From Phycisphaerales bacterium (lineage in GTDB: Bacteria; Planctomycetota; Phycisphaerae; Phycisphaerales; UBA1924), in the NCBI GenBank assembly GCA_027019265.1, contig JALUWX010000107.1, forward strand, positions 1 through 64,000: a stretch of 64,000 nt of DNA, given 5' to 3'. The notes under the pieces are model-generated. The model ran no database searches. It was not told where the DNA came from and saw only the letters and a program-made list of their open reading frames with translations. Below are positions 33,802 through 43,743 of this stretch, in pieces. Both the position numbers and the translations under genes were made by a program. Numbering within the stretch: position 1 is the stretch's first letter; the number at the start of each line of letters is the position of its first letter.

Positions 33802-34860
33802 TTACTGGTCGTGTCCTGAGAACTCGGGGAGCGCGTGACCCGCGTCTTTGAGGGTCTTCTCGCGCGACGCGAGCTCGATGTCGTGGTCGACCATCATCGC
33901 GGCGAGTTCTTCGACGGAGGTTTCGGGTTCCCACCCGAGCTTCGCCTTGGCTTTCGCCGGGTCACCCAGGAGCAGATCGACTTCGGCCGGGCGGAGGTAG
34001 CGCGGGTCGAACTCGACGTGGTCCTCGAAGTTGAGCCCGGCGTGCTTGAAGGCCATCTCCGCGAACTCGCGCACGGAGATCGTGCGCCCCGTTGCGACGA
34101 CGTAGTCGTCCGCTTCGTCCATCTGGAGCATCATCCACATCATCTTGACGTAATCGCCGGCGAAGCCCCAGTCGCGCTTGGAGTCGAGGTTCCCGAGGAA
34201 CACCTTGTCCTGGAGACCGAGTTTGATGCGCCCCACAGCGCGGGTGATCTTGCGCGTCACGAAGGTCTCACCACGACGGGGAGATTCGTGGTTGAAGAGG
34301 ATCCCGCACGAAGCGTGCATGTTGTACGACTCTCGGTAGTTCACCGTGATCCAGTGCGCGGCCAGCTTTGCGACGGCGTAGGGGGAGCGGGGGTAGAACG
34401 GGGTGGTTTCGGTCTGGGGGGTCTCGACGACCTTTCCGTACATCTCGGAGGAGGAGGCCTGGTAGTAGCGGACCTGCTGACCCGACTTGTCCTGGAAGTC
34501 CCGGATCGCTTCGAGGAGCTTGTACGCGCCCATCGCGACGGTTTCCGCGGTGTAGATGGGCATGTCGAAGGAGACGCGCACGTGGGACTGGGCTCCGAGG
34601 TTGTAGACCTCGTGGGGTTTGACGTGCTCGATGATCTTGGAGACGTTGTTTGCGTCGCAGAGATCGCCGTAGTGGAGCTTAAGCTTCGGAGCGGGGTTGT
34701 GGGGGTCCTGGTAGATGTGGTCGATGCGCTCGGTGTTGAAGGACGAGGCGCGGCGGATGATGCCGTGGACTTCGTAACCCTTCTCGAGGAGGAACTCAGC
34801 GAGGTAGGAGCCGTCTTGTCCCGTGATGCCCGTGATGAGGGCGCGTTTGGTGTCGCTCAT
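33802..34860 (-). CDS. gmd: GDP-mannose 4,6-dehydratase
   Basis: Converts GDP-D-mannose to GDP-4-keto-6-deoxy-D-mannose, the precursor of GDP-L-fucose and related sugars. A 352-residue extended SDR with [24 protein letters not shown] (residues 10-33), SSEMYG (137-142) and the catalytic Tyr161-x3-Lys165 of [29 protein letters not shown] is a Gmd signature. ATG 34860 is used because the longer track start only adds unconserved residues. Together with fcl (25662) the GDP-L-fucose route is complete in the window. Confidence 0.95.
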   Translation of the reverse strand: MSDTKRALITGITGQDGSYLAEFLLEKGYEVHGIIRRASSFNTERIDHIYQDPHNPAPKLKLHYGDLCDANNVSKIIEHVKPHEVYNLGAQSHVRVSFDMPIYTAETVAMGAYKLLEAIRDFQDKSGQQVRYYQASSSEMYGKVVETPQTETTPFYPRSPYAVAKLAAHWITVNYRESYNMHASCGILFNHESPRRGETFVTRKITRAVGRIKLGLQDKVFLGNLDSKRDWGFAGDYVKMMWMMLQMDEADDYVVATGRTISVREFAEMAFKHAGLNFEDHVEFDPRYLRPAEVDLLLGDPAKAKAKLGWEPETSVEELAAMMVDHDIELASREKTLKDAGHALPEFSGHDQ

Positions 34861-35001
34861 AGCGTCTCGATCCTGTGTACGTGAAACTTCGTGTTGTGAC
34901 ACAACCCTATCGGCGCTTCTCGCTCGGGATTGAGCCGGGAGGAATGACTACGCCGCAAGTGGTGGGTGGGTCGCGCGAATTGCCCGTTTTGGGTCCGGAA
35001 T

Positions 35002-36498
35002 TCAGCTCTCGGGATCTCCGAGATCCTCTGTGATCATTGGGTCTTGTTCGGTTTCGGGAGCGATGTCAGACGGATCTTTATCGGAACCGTGCGCTTCGAT
35101 CCAGGGGTCGCCTTCCATGATGTGACGGGGTGGGGGGATCGCGCCGGGCTCGACGACTTTCGCGCGGAGGAGGTCCTTGAGCGCGATCCCGAGGAGCGCG
35201 ACGGAGACGAGGACCAGGGTGACCCGGGTCAGCGTGATCGCGCGTTTGGAGTACTCGATCCGCGCCCACGAGAGCGTGAGCGCGATGAACATCAGGATGA
35301 AGGGCTCGTGGTAGCGCGTCCAGGAATGGTGGGTCGCGCTCTGCGCGGCGATGAACCCGCAGACGGCGCTGAGCGCCACCCATCCCCGGTGCTTGCCCAG
35401 ACTCGAACACAGCGCGGCGATGATGACCGCGCCGATGGGCGCCATCGCGATGATGATCGGGCTCCGATCCGCGAAGGTCGGCGCAGCGCCGATGATCGCC
35501 CACCACCCCGTGGATCGTCCCGCTTCCGGGTCGGCGGAGGTTGCGACAGCGATGGACACGACGAGCCCGATGACGAAGGCACCGAGGATCGCAGGGCGTG
35601 AATCCTTCCAGCGCGCACACAGGACCTGGAACCCCATCGGCGCGAACGCGATGGAAAGGAACGCGATCTGGAAGAGGATGAACGCGGGGGTTGCGGGGTT
35701 TGCGCCGCTCATGTCGTTCTGGAAGCGCGGGGGGGTGAGCCCGTCCCAGTGGTTCATGAACCACCACACGACCCAGAAGCTCGGGAGGGTCATGACGAAC
35801 GCGTAGAACGCATGCGTGAGGGCGCGGATGAGGTTGGTGCTCATCGAGGGCGCGGGGTTGCTGAGCCGGACGAAGGCGGCGGTCCAGATCATCGCGGCGG
35901 CCCAGAGGTGGACCTGTCGAACGAAGACGAGCACGAGCAGACAGAGCGAGGCGAGCATGACGGACCCGATGAGATTCCATCGGCGGCCGGCGCAGAGGAT
36001 CAGGATCAGGAGCACCCCGATCCACGCGAGGTTGTCGGGGAGGATGTGCGCGCTCGAGGAGAGGACGTAGATCGAGCAAAGCATGGGGAGGGTGAGGAGG
36101 ATCGCGCTCAGGATCCCGCGCGACTTCGCGATGGTGGCGCTGAGGAGCGCGAGGAGGAGTGCGCCGATGGCGGCGCTGACGATCCGGAGCTGGGTGGGGG
36201 ATTCGAACCCGAGCTGCGCGATCGAGGCGAGCAGCATGTGGTACCCGGGGGTCGTGGCCGTGAGTGGGTTGGAGAGATCCGGGGTCGGCCAGGTCGTGAT
36301 GAGGTCCCGGATGAATCGCTCGTGGTACGCAAACGCATCCCACGCGGCGCGCCCACGCGCGGGGGTGATGAGGATGATCGTGAGGGGGAGGGCGAGCGCG
36401 TAGAGAAAGGTCACGAGCCCGGCGATGAGCGCGTGGCGCATCGAGCCCGTGGGCTCGGACGGGTCGGGTGCAGAAGGTGTGTGGGTGGGGTCGCTCAC
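35002..36498 (-). CDS. Multi-pass membrane protein, glycosyltransferase-like (GT39/ArnT type)
   Basis: About 498 residues. Start is uncertain: a GTG at 36498 gives a short Ser/Pro-rich leader before MRHALIAGL; ATG 36441 would begin at that Met; the track start at 36657 is in the divergent region. At least ten hydrophobic helices from the N-terminus. The first loop, TPARGRAAWDAFAYHERFIRDLITTWP followed by TATTPGYHMLLASI, resembles the acidic (D-x-D/E-like) first loop of polyprenyl-phosphate-dependent mannosyl/glycosyltransferases. A short acidic cytoplasmic tail ends the protein. It probably transfers a sugar in the periplasm, which is inference. Confidence 0.6.
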   Translation of the reverse strand: MSDPTHTPSAPDPSEPTGSMRHALIAGLVTFLYALALPLTIILITPARGRAAWDAFAYHERFIRDLITTWPTPDLSNPLTATTPGYHMLLASIAQLGFESPTQLRIVSAAIGALLLALLSATIAKSRGILSAILLTLPMLCSIYVLSSSAHILPDNLAWIGVLLILILCAGRRWNLIGSVMLASLCLLVLVFVRQVHLWAAAMIWTAAFVRLSNPAPSMSTNLIRALTHAFYAFVMTLPSFWVVWWFMNHWDGLTPPRFQNDMSGANPATPAFILFQIAFLSIAFAPMGFQVLCARWKDSRPAILGAFVIGLVVSIAVATSADPEAGRSTGWWAIIGAAPTFADRSPIIIAMAPIGAVIIAALCSSLGKHRGWVALSAVCGFIAAQSATHHSWTRYHEPFILMFIALTLSWARIEYSKRAITLTRVTLVLVSVALLGIALKDLLRAKVVEPGAIPPPRHIMEGDPWIEAHGSDKDPSDIAPETEQDPMITEDLGDPES

Positions 36499-36694
36499 TC
36501 GGATCCGGGTGGTTGTGGGGCGCGGTGTACAGTTTGCGCTCGGGTGTGCCGATGATGTGGGGGATCGTATCGATCGAACCCGCGCTTGAGCGCTGACGTA
36601 ATCCGAGCGCACGGAGTCTCCCCTGAGTTCAGACACGACCAACCCGGAAACGCCCATCGGAACGACGAAACCGAACGGTTCGCTGAGGTCCTAC

Positions 36695-37621
36695 GTGCGC
36701 CTCGCGCGGGTCCATCAGTGGTCCAAGGGCGCGTTCGTGCTTGTGGGTCCGGCGTTTGCGCTCGCGTCGGGGACGACGATCGATCCGGTCCCCGTGCTCT
36801 GGGCGCTCCTCGCGATGTGTCTTGCGTCCTCCGGGTGTTATGTGTTCAACGACCTTGCGGATGTGGAGCGGGATCGGACACACCCGCGCAAGTGCAAACG
36901 ACCCATCGCGAGCGGGGCGATCTCGGAATCGTCTGCTCGGGTGTTCGGGATCGTCCTCCTGATCGGCGCGATCGGGGCGGCGATGATGGTCGGGGGGGTC
37001 GGACGATGGTGGGTGCTGGGGATCGCCGCGGCGTACATCGTGAATGTGATGGCGTATTCGGCGCTCCTGAAGCACATCGCGATTGTGGATGTGCTGTGTC
37101 TGTCCAACGGGTTCGTGTTGAGGGTGTTGGCCGGGTGTGCGGCGGCGATGGTGACCCCATCGACCTGGCTCCTCAACGTCACCCTCTTCCTCTCGATGTT
37201 TCTCGCGTTCGGGAAACGATTGGGTGAGCGCCGGGTGATGGGGTCGAGCGAAGCGGCGGAGGGGGCGCGCGCTGTCCAGGGGGTGTACACGGATCAGCTG
37301 CTCCGGATGATGGTGGTGGTGTCTGGTGTCGCAAGCCTTTTGACATACACGGGTTATGTACAGTCGCGGGAGCACGACATGTCCATCGTGCTCGCCCGGG
37401 GGGTCCACGGGGACTTCACGTTCAACCTGCTCTGGGTCACCGTCCTCCCGGTGATGCTCGGGCTTCTGAGGACGATCACGCTGCTGATGGCCGGGAAGTA
37501 CGACGATCCCACGGAGCTCGCGATGCGCGACCATGTGGTCCGCGCGTGCGCTGTGGTGTTCGTGATCCTGACGGGGTTGGCGGCGTGGGGGAGCGGGATC
37601 GCGGGGTCGCTCGGGGGTTGA
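36695..37621 (+). CDS. UbiA-family prenyltransferase, DPPR synthase-like
   Basis: About 308 residues from GTG 36695, which has GAGG at a usable distance. The frame is open to a TAA at 36599 but holds no ATG; CTG 36623 with GGAG upstream would add about 24 residues. Motifs: ARVHQWSKG at the N-terminus, NDLADVERDRTHPRKCKRPIASG (the NDxxDxxxD metal/phosphate site plus KRP), and AYSALLKHIAIVDVLCLSNGFVLRVLAG. This is the pattern of decaprenyl-phosphate phosphoribosyltransferases, which start arabinose-type donor synthesis, although a quinone or lipid role cannot be excluded. About eight membrane helices. Confidence 0.8.
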   Translation: MRLARVHQWSKGAFVLVGPAFALASGTTIDPVPVLWALLAMCLASSGCYVFNDLADVERDRTHPRKCKRPIASGAISESSARVFGIVLLIGAIGAAMMVGGVGRWWVLGIAAAYIVNVMAYSALLKHIAIVDVLCLSNGFVLRVLAGCAAAMVTPSTWLLNVTLFLSMFLAFGKRLGERRVMGSSEAAEGARAVQGVYTDQLLRMMVVVSGVASLLTYTGYVQSREHDMSIVLARGVHGDFTFNLLWVTVLPVMLGLLRTITLLMAGKYDDPTELAMRDHVVRACAVVFVILTGLAAWGSGIAGSLGG

Positions 37622-37897
37622 ACCCCTTGGTGGATCAGGGGTTGGGCGGGATCGATCGCTCGAAAAAGCCCGTTTGACTGAATCTTTTTGGTGATGGGGG
37701 CTGTAGGAGACCCTGCAGGGATTTGTGCGCACGAGGTGCGCGACGGCGAGGTGGGTTGTCGTTCGCAACGGGGGTTGCGGTCGATATCGCTGGCTCGCCG
37801 ACCTGTTCGGCCGCACTGAGCGCGTGCGCGATGTGCGGTATCTCAACCTTGGCTTTGGGCGCGAAGCGTCCATCTGTGAACACAACGGAGTTTTTGA

Positions 37898-40800
37898 ATG
37901 GCACAGCAACGGAAAGCACGCGGACGCGCGCTCCACTCGATCGTCGGTTCGGTCGTGGGGATCGGCGCGCTCGTCGCCGCTTCATCGATGGCGATGGCGG
38001 ACGATGGCTCGAACTCGGTCACGACCCCGAACCCGGAGGAGTCGATCGACTTCGCCGCGCTCGCGGCGATGGCCGGCGGCGCGATGGGTGGGGGCGCTCA
38101 GCAGAAGCCCGACTTCAAACCCTGGAAGGATGTCTCGAAGGGGTTCGAGAAGGTGGTTTCGACGGCCGACGGCTCGTCGTTCTACGACCTGTACATCAAC
38201 AAGGAAGACAACCAGATCCTCGCGGAGCTCCCGCGCGGGTTCGAGAACCAGCGCCACTTTTTCGCGATGACCGTTGCGAGCGGTGAGGTGTTCGCGGGTC
38301 TTCAGGCCGGCGATATGTACACGCAGTGGAAGCGCGTCGGGAAGCGCCTCATGCTCGTCCAGCCCCAGATCGCGGTGCGGTCGTCGGGCGACCAGGAGTC
38401 GAAGGACTCCGTCGAGACGATCTGGACGGATCGGGTGATCCTCGATGTCCCGATCGTGACCATGGGTCCGAACCGTCAGCCCGTGATCGACATGGACGCG
38501 CTGCTCGTGAACAACGCGACCCGGTTCTTCGGGCGCAGCGCGGCCGGGCTCAACCCCGCCCTGACGGTGGTGGATTCGATCAAGGCGTTCCCGAGCAACG
38601 TGGAGATCGAGTTCAAGGGCCCCGTGGCCGGGGGAACGATGAAGAACCTCCACTACTCGATCTCGCAGATCGAGGGTTCGCGCGGGTTCAAGCCCAGGGC
38701 AGCGGATGAGCGGGTCGGGTTCTTCGTGACGAGCTACACGGATCTCGGGAAGTTCAACTGGGAGGATACGTCCCAGCGCCTCATCAACCGTTGGCACATC
38801 GAGAAGGCGGACCCGAGCTTGAAGCTCAGTCCTCCGAAGGAGCCGATCGTCTACTACGTCGAGCACACGGTCCCGATCCGGTACCGTCGCTGGGTGCGTC
38901 AGGGGATCGAGTACTGGAACGAGGCGTACCGCAACATCGGGATCGATGGCGCGATCGAGGTCCGTTACCAGGACAAAGCGACGGGCGCGCACATGGACAA
39001 GGACCCGGAGGATGTACGCCACAACTTCATCCGCTGGATCAGCAACGACGTGGCGACGGCGATCGGTCCGTCGCGCGTGAACCCGATGACGGGGGAGATC
39101 CTCGACGCGGACGTCGTCCTCACGGACGGCTGGATCCGTGTGTTCACGTACCGCTGGGAGGACCTGATGGGGAACCTGGCCGTCGAGGGGATGAGCCCCG
39201 AGACCCTGGGTTGGTACGAGCAGAACCCGCGTTGGGATCCGAGACTCCGTCTCGCGAGCCCTTCGGCGCGTGAGCGGATCATGGTCGAGCGGGCGCAGAC
39301 GCGCGGGCTCGGTCGGTTCGGCGGGATGGGTGTGAGCACGGAAGCGGCGATGCTGCTCGGTGACGACGAGTTCGACGGGCTGGGCGGGCGGACCTCGCAG
39401 GTCTCCGGGATGTGCCGGGCCGCGACGGGCAAGGCGCTCGATCTCGCGATGATGCGTATGCACCTGACCATGCTCGACTCGCTCAGCGCGTCGATGGTCG
39501 ATGACGAGCCCGAGATCAGCGACGAGATGATCGAGCTGATCAAGAAGCAGCTCGAAGAGAACCCCGAGCTCCGGAACATGATCCCGGCTGAGCACCTCGC
39601 GATGCTCGAGAAGGCGATGGCGAAGGACGAGGAGGAAGCGGAAGCTCCCGACGCGCCCGAAGCGGATGCGCCCAAGGCGGCCAAGAAGGCCGAAGAAGAC
39701 CTGATCGACGGCGCGCCCGAGTGGTTCGTCGGCCCGATGCTCGCGGAGCTCGTCGCGCACGAGGTTGGTCACACCCTCGGTCTCCGTCACAACTTCAAGG
39801 GCTCGAGCGCGTACACCCTCGAAGAGATCAACTCGTCTGAGATGAAGGGCAAGATCCCCTGGTCCACGACGGTCATGGATTACAACGGGATCAACATCAT
39901 GATGCCCGGATCCGGCGAAGAGCAGGGCGATTACTCGGTCATCGGGATCGGCCAGTACGACCAGTGGGCGATCGAGTACGGGTACGGCTCGGGTGACCTG
40001 AAGGAGGTGCTCGCGAAGAGCGAAGACCCCATGCTGATGTACGGGACGGACGAGGACACGTGGGGTCCCGATCCCCGTGCGCGTCGTTACGACCTGTCGA
40101 AGAACCCCCTGGACTACGCGAAGAACCAGATCAAGATGGCGCAGCACATCCGCTCGAACCTGCTCGACGAGTTCGTCGAGGAGGGTGATTCGTGGGCGCG
40201 TGCTCGCCGTGGGTACAACATCACGCTGAGCACCCAGATGCAAGCGCTGTCGATGATGGCGAACTGGGTCGGGTCGGCGTATGTGTCGCGGAACAAGAAG
40301 GGTGATGTCGAAGGACAGCGCCCGATCGAGATCGTCGATGCGGACACGCAGCGCGAAGCGCTCGAGTTCGTGATGGAGCACTCGTTCAACGATGAAGCGT
40401 TCGGGCTGACCCCCGAGCTGCTGGCGCACACGACCGTGGACAAGTGGTGGGACGATTACGCGAACATGCTCGCGGACCCGACCCTGAATGTGCACGATCG
40501 GATCCTGGGTGTCCAGGCCTCCGTGCTCAGCATGCTCCTGAACCCGCAGACCCTCCAGCGCCTCTACGACTACGAGATGTATGTCGAAGAGGACACGGAC
40601 GTGCTGACCCTCGCTGAGGAGATGCAAGCGATCACCGACGCGATCTGGTCCGAGTTCGACGGCGGGGTGAGCGGGAAGTACTCGGTGCGTAAACCCATGG
40701 TGTCGTCGCTCCGGAGAAACCTCCAGCGTGAGCACCTGGATCGTCTGATCGATCTGTCGATGGACAACGGCGGGTACAACGCGGCTTCGATGGCCGTCAA

Positions 40801-41029
40801 GACCCTCGCGTCCATGCACCTCCGTGACCTGGAATCGACGCTGAAGAAAGCGGAAGCGGCTCGCTCGAGTCTGGATCCGTACACGACGGCGCATGTCATG
40901 GAGATGCGGACCCGGATCAACAAGGCGCTGGACGCGGATTACATCTACAACACCGGCGACATCAGCGGGGGTGGTGGGATGACCATCATCCTCGGTCGGG
41001 ACGGCGAGATGGACCCGTCCACGAACTGA
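37898..41029 (+). CDS. Large secreted zinc-dependent metalloprotease
   Basis: A 1043-residue protein with an N-terminal signal region (about residues 1-35, ending SSMAMA). ACGGAG lies before the ATG. The catalytic HEVGHTLGLRHNF (His621, Glu622, His625, His631) is the extended zincin motif HExxHxxGLRH of the DUF5117/DUF5118 group of zinc-dependent metalloproteases. Text such as VPIRYRRWVRQGIEYWNEAYRNIGI and GPSRVNPMTGEILDADV before it matches that group. An acidic, Ala/Glu-rich segment (about 569-605) interrupts just before the motif. It has its own terminator. Function beyond extracellular proteolysis is unknown. Confidence 0.9.
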   Translation: MAQQRKARGRALHSIVGSVVGIGALVAASSMAMADDGSNSVTTPNPEESIDFAALAAMAGGAMGGGAQQKPDFKPWKDVSKGFEKVVSTADGSSFYDLYINKEDNQILAELPRGFENQRHFFAMTVASGEVFAGLQAGDMYTQWKRVGKRLMLVQPQIAVRSSGDQESKDSVETIWTDRVILDVPIVTMGPNRQPVIDMDALLVNNATRFFGRSAAGLNPALTVVDSIKAFPSNVEIEFKGPVAGGTMKNLHYSISQIEGSRGFKPRAADERVGFFVTSYTDLGKFNWEDTSQRLINRWHIEKADPSLKLSPPKEPIVYYVEHTVPIRYRRWVRQGIEYWNEAYRNIGIDGAIEVRYQDKATGAHMDKDPEDVRHNFIRWISNDVATAIGPSRVNPMTGEILDADVVLTDGWIRVFTYRWEDLMGNLAVEGMSPETLGWYEQNPRWDPRLRLASPSARERIMVERAQTRGLGRFGGMGVSTEAAMLLGDDEFDGLGGRTSQVSGMCRAATGKALDLAMMRMHLTMLDSLSASMVDDEPEISDEMIELIKKQLEENPELRNMIPAEHLAMLEKAMAKDEEEAEAPDAPEADAPKAAKKAEEDLIDGAPEWFVGPMLAELVAHEVGHTLGLRHNFKGSSAYTLEEINSSEMKGKIPWSTTVMDYNGINIMMPGSGEEQGDYSVIGIGQYDQWAIEYGYGSGDLKEVLAKSEDPMLMYGTDEDTWGPDPRARRYDLSKNPLDYAKNQIKMAQHIRSNLLDEFVEEGDSWARARRGYNITLSTQMQALSMMANWVGSAYVSRNKKGDVEGQRPIEIVDADTQREALEFVMEHSFNDEAFGLTPELLAHTTVDKWWDDYANMLADPTLNVHDRILGVQASVLSMLLNPQTLQRLYDYEMYVEEDTDVLTLAEEMQAITDAIWSEFDGGVSGKYSVRKPMVSSLRRNLQREHLDRLIDLSMDNGGYNAASMAVKTLASMHLRDLESTLKKAEAARSSLDPYTTAHVMEMRTRINKALDADYIYNTGDISGGGGMTIILGRDGEMDPSTN

Positions 41030-41072
41030 TCCGGTTTCACTGATATCAAGGTTGAGTGTTTCCGCACTCGGT

Positions 41073-41104
41073 GGGCGGTCCCGTTTGGGGCCGCCCGTCT
41101 TTTT
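41073..41104 (+). terminator. Terminator after the metalloprotease gene
   Basis: A 10-bp stem GGGCGGTCCC with GGGGCCGCCC (one U-G) around GTTT is followed by GTCTTTTT. It lies 44 bases after the stop at 41029, before the start of the flippase-EEP gene. Confidence 0.88.
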
Positions 41105-41175
41105 GGACGATCAAAGTGGCGTGCCCGGCGTAGGGTACATGCCCGCCCGCTGTCCGCGGGTCTTTGGAGCCCCGG

Positions 41176-43743
41176 ATGTCGGAACGGAGCGGTTATCGAG
41201 ACCGCGTCAAGCTCGGTGTGGTCTGGATGGTGCTGTCTTCGCTTGTCGCGAAGGGCGGGACGTTCGCGGCGCAGATCGTGCTCGGATGGATCCTGCTCCC
41301 GGACGACTTCGGGGTGTTCTCGATCGCGCTGAGCGTGACCTCGTTCGTGCAGATTATCCGGGACGGGGGGATGCGCAAGATCCTCGTCCAGAAGGGGGAG
41401 CGGAGGTACGCGGGGCTCATCCGCCCGGTGTTCTGGATCGCGGCGCTGTGCAACACGGGCGCGGCGCTGGTGATCGCACTGCTCGCGTATCCGATGGCGG
41501 CGCTGTACGGGGAACCGATCCTCGCGCCGATGATGCTCGTGATGGCGCTGGGTCCGTTGGTCGGGACGGCGGAGACGATCCATCGCGCCTCGTTGTCGGT
41601 CCGGATGAAGTACCGGGAGCTCGCGGTTGTGAACGCGGTGAACGGGCTCGCGCGGAGCGCCAGTCTGATTGTGTTCGCGTTGATGGGTTTCGGCGCGATG
41701 AGCTTCGCGTGGCCGGCGCTGGTCGCGGCGATCGCGGGGTGGATCGCCGGGGTGTGGTACAACGGTTCTCTGGGGGTATGGGGATCGCTGCGTTTGCGTT
41801 TGTGGGGGACGTTGCTGAGGACGACGTGGTGGATGATGCTCGGGTCGGGCGGGCTCACGGTGATCCGGCTCGGGCCGTACGCGATCCTGGGTCTGATCGT
41901 GTCCACGGCGACCCTGGGGGAGTTCTACTTTGCGTTCCAGCTGATCCTGCAGTTCGAGATTGTGGTGGCGCTGAATCTTCAATCGGTGCTGCTCCCGACC
42001 CTGAGCGCGATCAAGGACACGGGCGCGCGTCATCAGTCGGCCGTGATCCGCGCGGTGCGCTCGCTGACGGCGTTGAGCTCGATCGCCGGGATGGGGATCG
42101 GGGTGATCGCGCCGGATCTGATGCGCTTCGTGTGGGGGGATCGCTGGCTCGGCGCGGTCATCGCGGTCCAGATCATGGCGATGGTCTTCCCCCTCCGGAT
42201 GGTCCAGAGCGTGATCGAGCCCGCGTTGATGTCGAGGGGGCGCTGGGTGTCGTGGGCGAAGCTCATGTGGATCTACGCCGGGATCATCGTGGTGGCTTCG
42301 GTACTCGGGGGGCGGATGTCGTCGAGCGCGGGCGGACTCGCGTTGTCGATCGGGATCGGGTATTTGATCTCGACCTTCGTGGTCGGAGCGATGTCGTGGC
42401 GCACCCTGGGGTTCGATCGTGATCGGGGCGGGTTGTTCTCGAACATGGCGCCGTCGTGGGTCGTGGTGTCGGGTGTGTATCTGCTGGTGCTCCTCGGACG
42501 CGCGGCGATGGGGATCAACGGGGACGCGGACCGGGTCGTGCTCGGGATCCGGATGATCGGGGTCGGGCTGGTCTACGGAGCGATGTCGCTGATCACCCTC
42601 CGTGTGCTCTCGCCCGGGGTGCTCGTGGATCTCAGCGAAGCGCTCCCGGGTCGGGTCTCGGGGGTCGTGCTGCGCGTCTTCGGGCTCGGGGATCACGGGA
42701 AGGAGCGCGGCCGCTTCCGGGCGCGGCTGATCCGGATGGGCTCGCGTTTCACCTGGTGGATCGCGCTGCTCGGGCTGATCGTGTGGTGGTCGTGCTGGGC
42801 GCTCCGCGCGGACGTGTGGTGGTGCGATGTCGTCATGAGCTTGGGCGCACCTGTCGTGGTTGTGCTGGGCGCGCTGAGCGTCATCGGCGCGTGCGGGGTC
42901 GATCGGGTCCGGAAGCTCGTCGTGCTGGCGCTCGCTTCGGGTTCGCTCCTCGTGCTCGCGCAGGGGCGGCGTGTGTTCCCGGAGACCCGCGCGATCGAGG
43001 AGGATTCGGGGTCCTTGCGCGTCCTGACGATGAACATCGGGCTCGACAACAGCGACGTTGATGGGGTGGTGTCGATGATCGTCGAGGAGGACGCGGACAT
43101 CGTGGTGTGCGCTGAGCCGTACTGGAAGATCTTCGAGAGTGTGGTGCGGGACCAGGGGGGGGACATCACCACGGCGCTGGGGTACACACACCGTGTGTAT
43201 CGCCGGCGGGAGGCGCTCGTGAAGACACCGATCCTCGTGATGTCCCGCTGGGCTTTGACCCCGATCGAGGGGATGAGCGATGAGGGCGGGCTCGCGATGG
43301 TGGTCGAGCGCCCGGAGGAACTCGGGGGCGCGTTCGTGCTGCTCGCGGCGCACCCGGCGTCGCCGAGGAACGGGGAGCGGTGGGGCGCGGGGAATACGGA
43401 GATCGAGATCCTGTGCTCGTCGTATCTCCAGCATGCACAACATCTTGCACACCTCCCGGTCCTGGTCGCGGGGGATATGAACTGTGGGGGGATGAGTCTC
43501 CGGGACGGGATGCTGCGCCATCGGTTGGGGGTGTCGAGATCGAAGCCGATTCTGACTTTGGGGGGGACATTTCCGTCTGAAGTGTCGATAGTCGGGGTGG
43601 CGATCGACGATGTGTGGCACGACGCGGCTTGGGCCGTGCGGCGATGGAGCCGGGTGCCCGTGCCGGGATCGGATCATGTGGGTGTTTCGGTCGAGCTCGG
43701 GCTCGACGGAGCGCGCGAGCAATCAGAGGCGGAAGGTCCATGA
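41176..43743 (+). CDS. Flippase fused to an endonuclease/exonuclease/phosphatase domain
   Basis: An 855-residue protein; ATG 41176 has GGAG upstream (the track start is a TTG). The first 480 or so residues are a Wzx-type flippase with about 12-14 helices: SLVAKGGTFAAQIVLGWILLPDDFGVFSIAL is characteristic. A linker with further hydrophobic helices (about 530-590, VVVLGALSVIGACG) leads to an EEP domain from about 610. Its catalytic-type residues are intact: Asn620 (TMNI), Glu647 (CAEP), Asp767 and Asn769 (GDMN), Asp833 and His834 (SDH). The domain would face the outside if the flippase has the usual topology; that is inference. I know of no standard flippase with this tail. ATGA overlap with the next gene. 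Confidence 0.85.
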   Translation: MSERSGYRDRVKLGVVWMVLSSLVAKGGTFAAQIVLGWILLPDDFGVFSIALSVTSFVQIIRDGGMRKILVQKGERRYAGLIRPVFWIAALCNTGAALVIALLAYPMAALYGEPILAPMMLVMALGPLVGTAETIHRASLSVRMKYRELAVVNAVNGLARSASLIVFALMGFGAMSFAWPALVAAIAGWIAGVWYNGSLGVWGSLRLRLWGTLLRTTWWMMLGSGGLTVIRLGPYAILGLIVSTATLGEFYFAFQLILQFEIVVALNLQSVLLPTLSAIKDTGARHQSAVIRAVRSLTALSSIAGMGIGVIAPDLMRFVWGDRWLGAVIAVQIMAMVFPLRMVQSVIEPALMSRGRWVSWAKLMWIYAGIIVVASVLGGRMSSSAGGLALSIGIGYLISTFVVGAMSWRTLGFDRDRGGLFSNMAPSWVVVSGVYLLVLLGRAAMGINGDADRVVLGIRMIGVGLVYGAMSLITLRVLSPGVLVDLSEALPGRVSGVVLRVFGLGDHGKERGRFRARLIRMGSRFTWWIALLGLIVWWSCWALRADVWWCDVVMSLGAPVVVVLGALSVIGACGVDRVRKLVVLALASGSLLVLAQGRRVFPETRAIEEDSGSLRVLTMNIGLDNSDVDGVVSMIVEEDADIVVCAEPYWKIFESVVRDQGGDITTALGYTHRVYRRREALVKTPILVMSRWALTPIEGMSDEGGLAMVVERPEELGGAFVLLAAHPASPRNGERWGAGNTEIEILCSSYLQHAQHLAHLPVLVAGDMNCGGMSLRDGMLRHRLGVSRSKPILTLGGTFPSEVSIVGVAIDDVWHDAAWAVRRWSRVPVPGSDHVGVSVELGLDGAREQSEAEGP

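Noticed and set aside
40945-43722. 925-residue minus-strand ORF
   Set aside because: Arg/His/Pro-rich shadow of the flippase-EEP gene.
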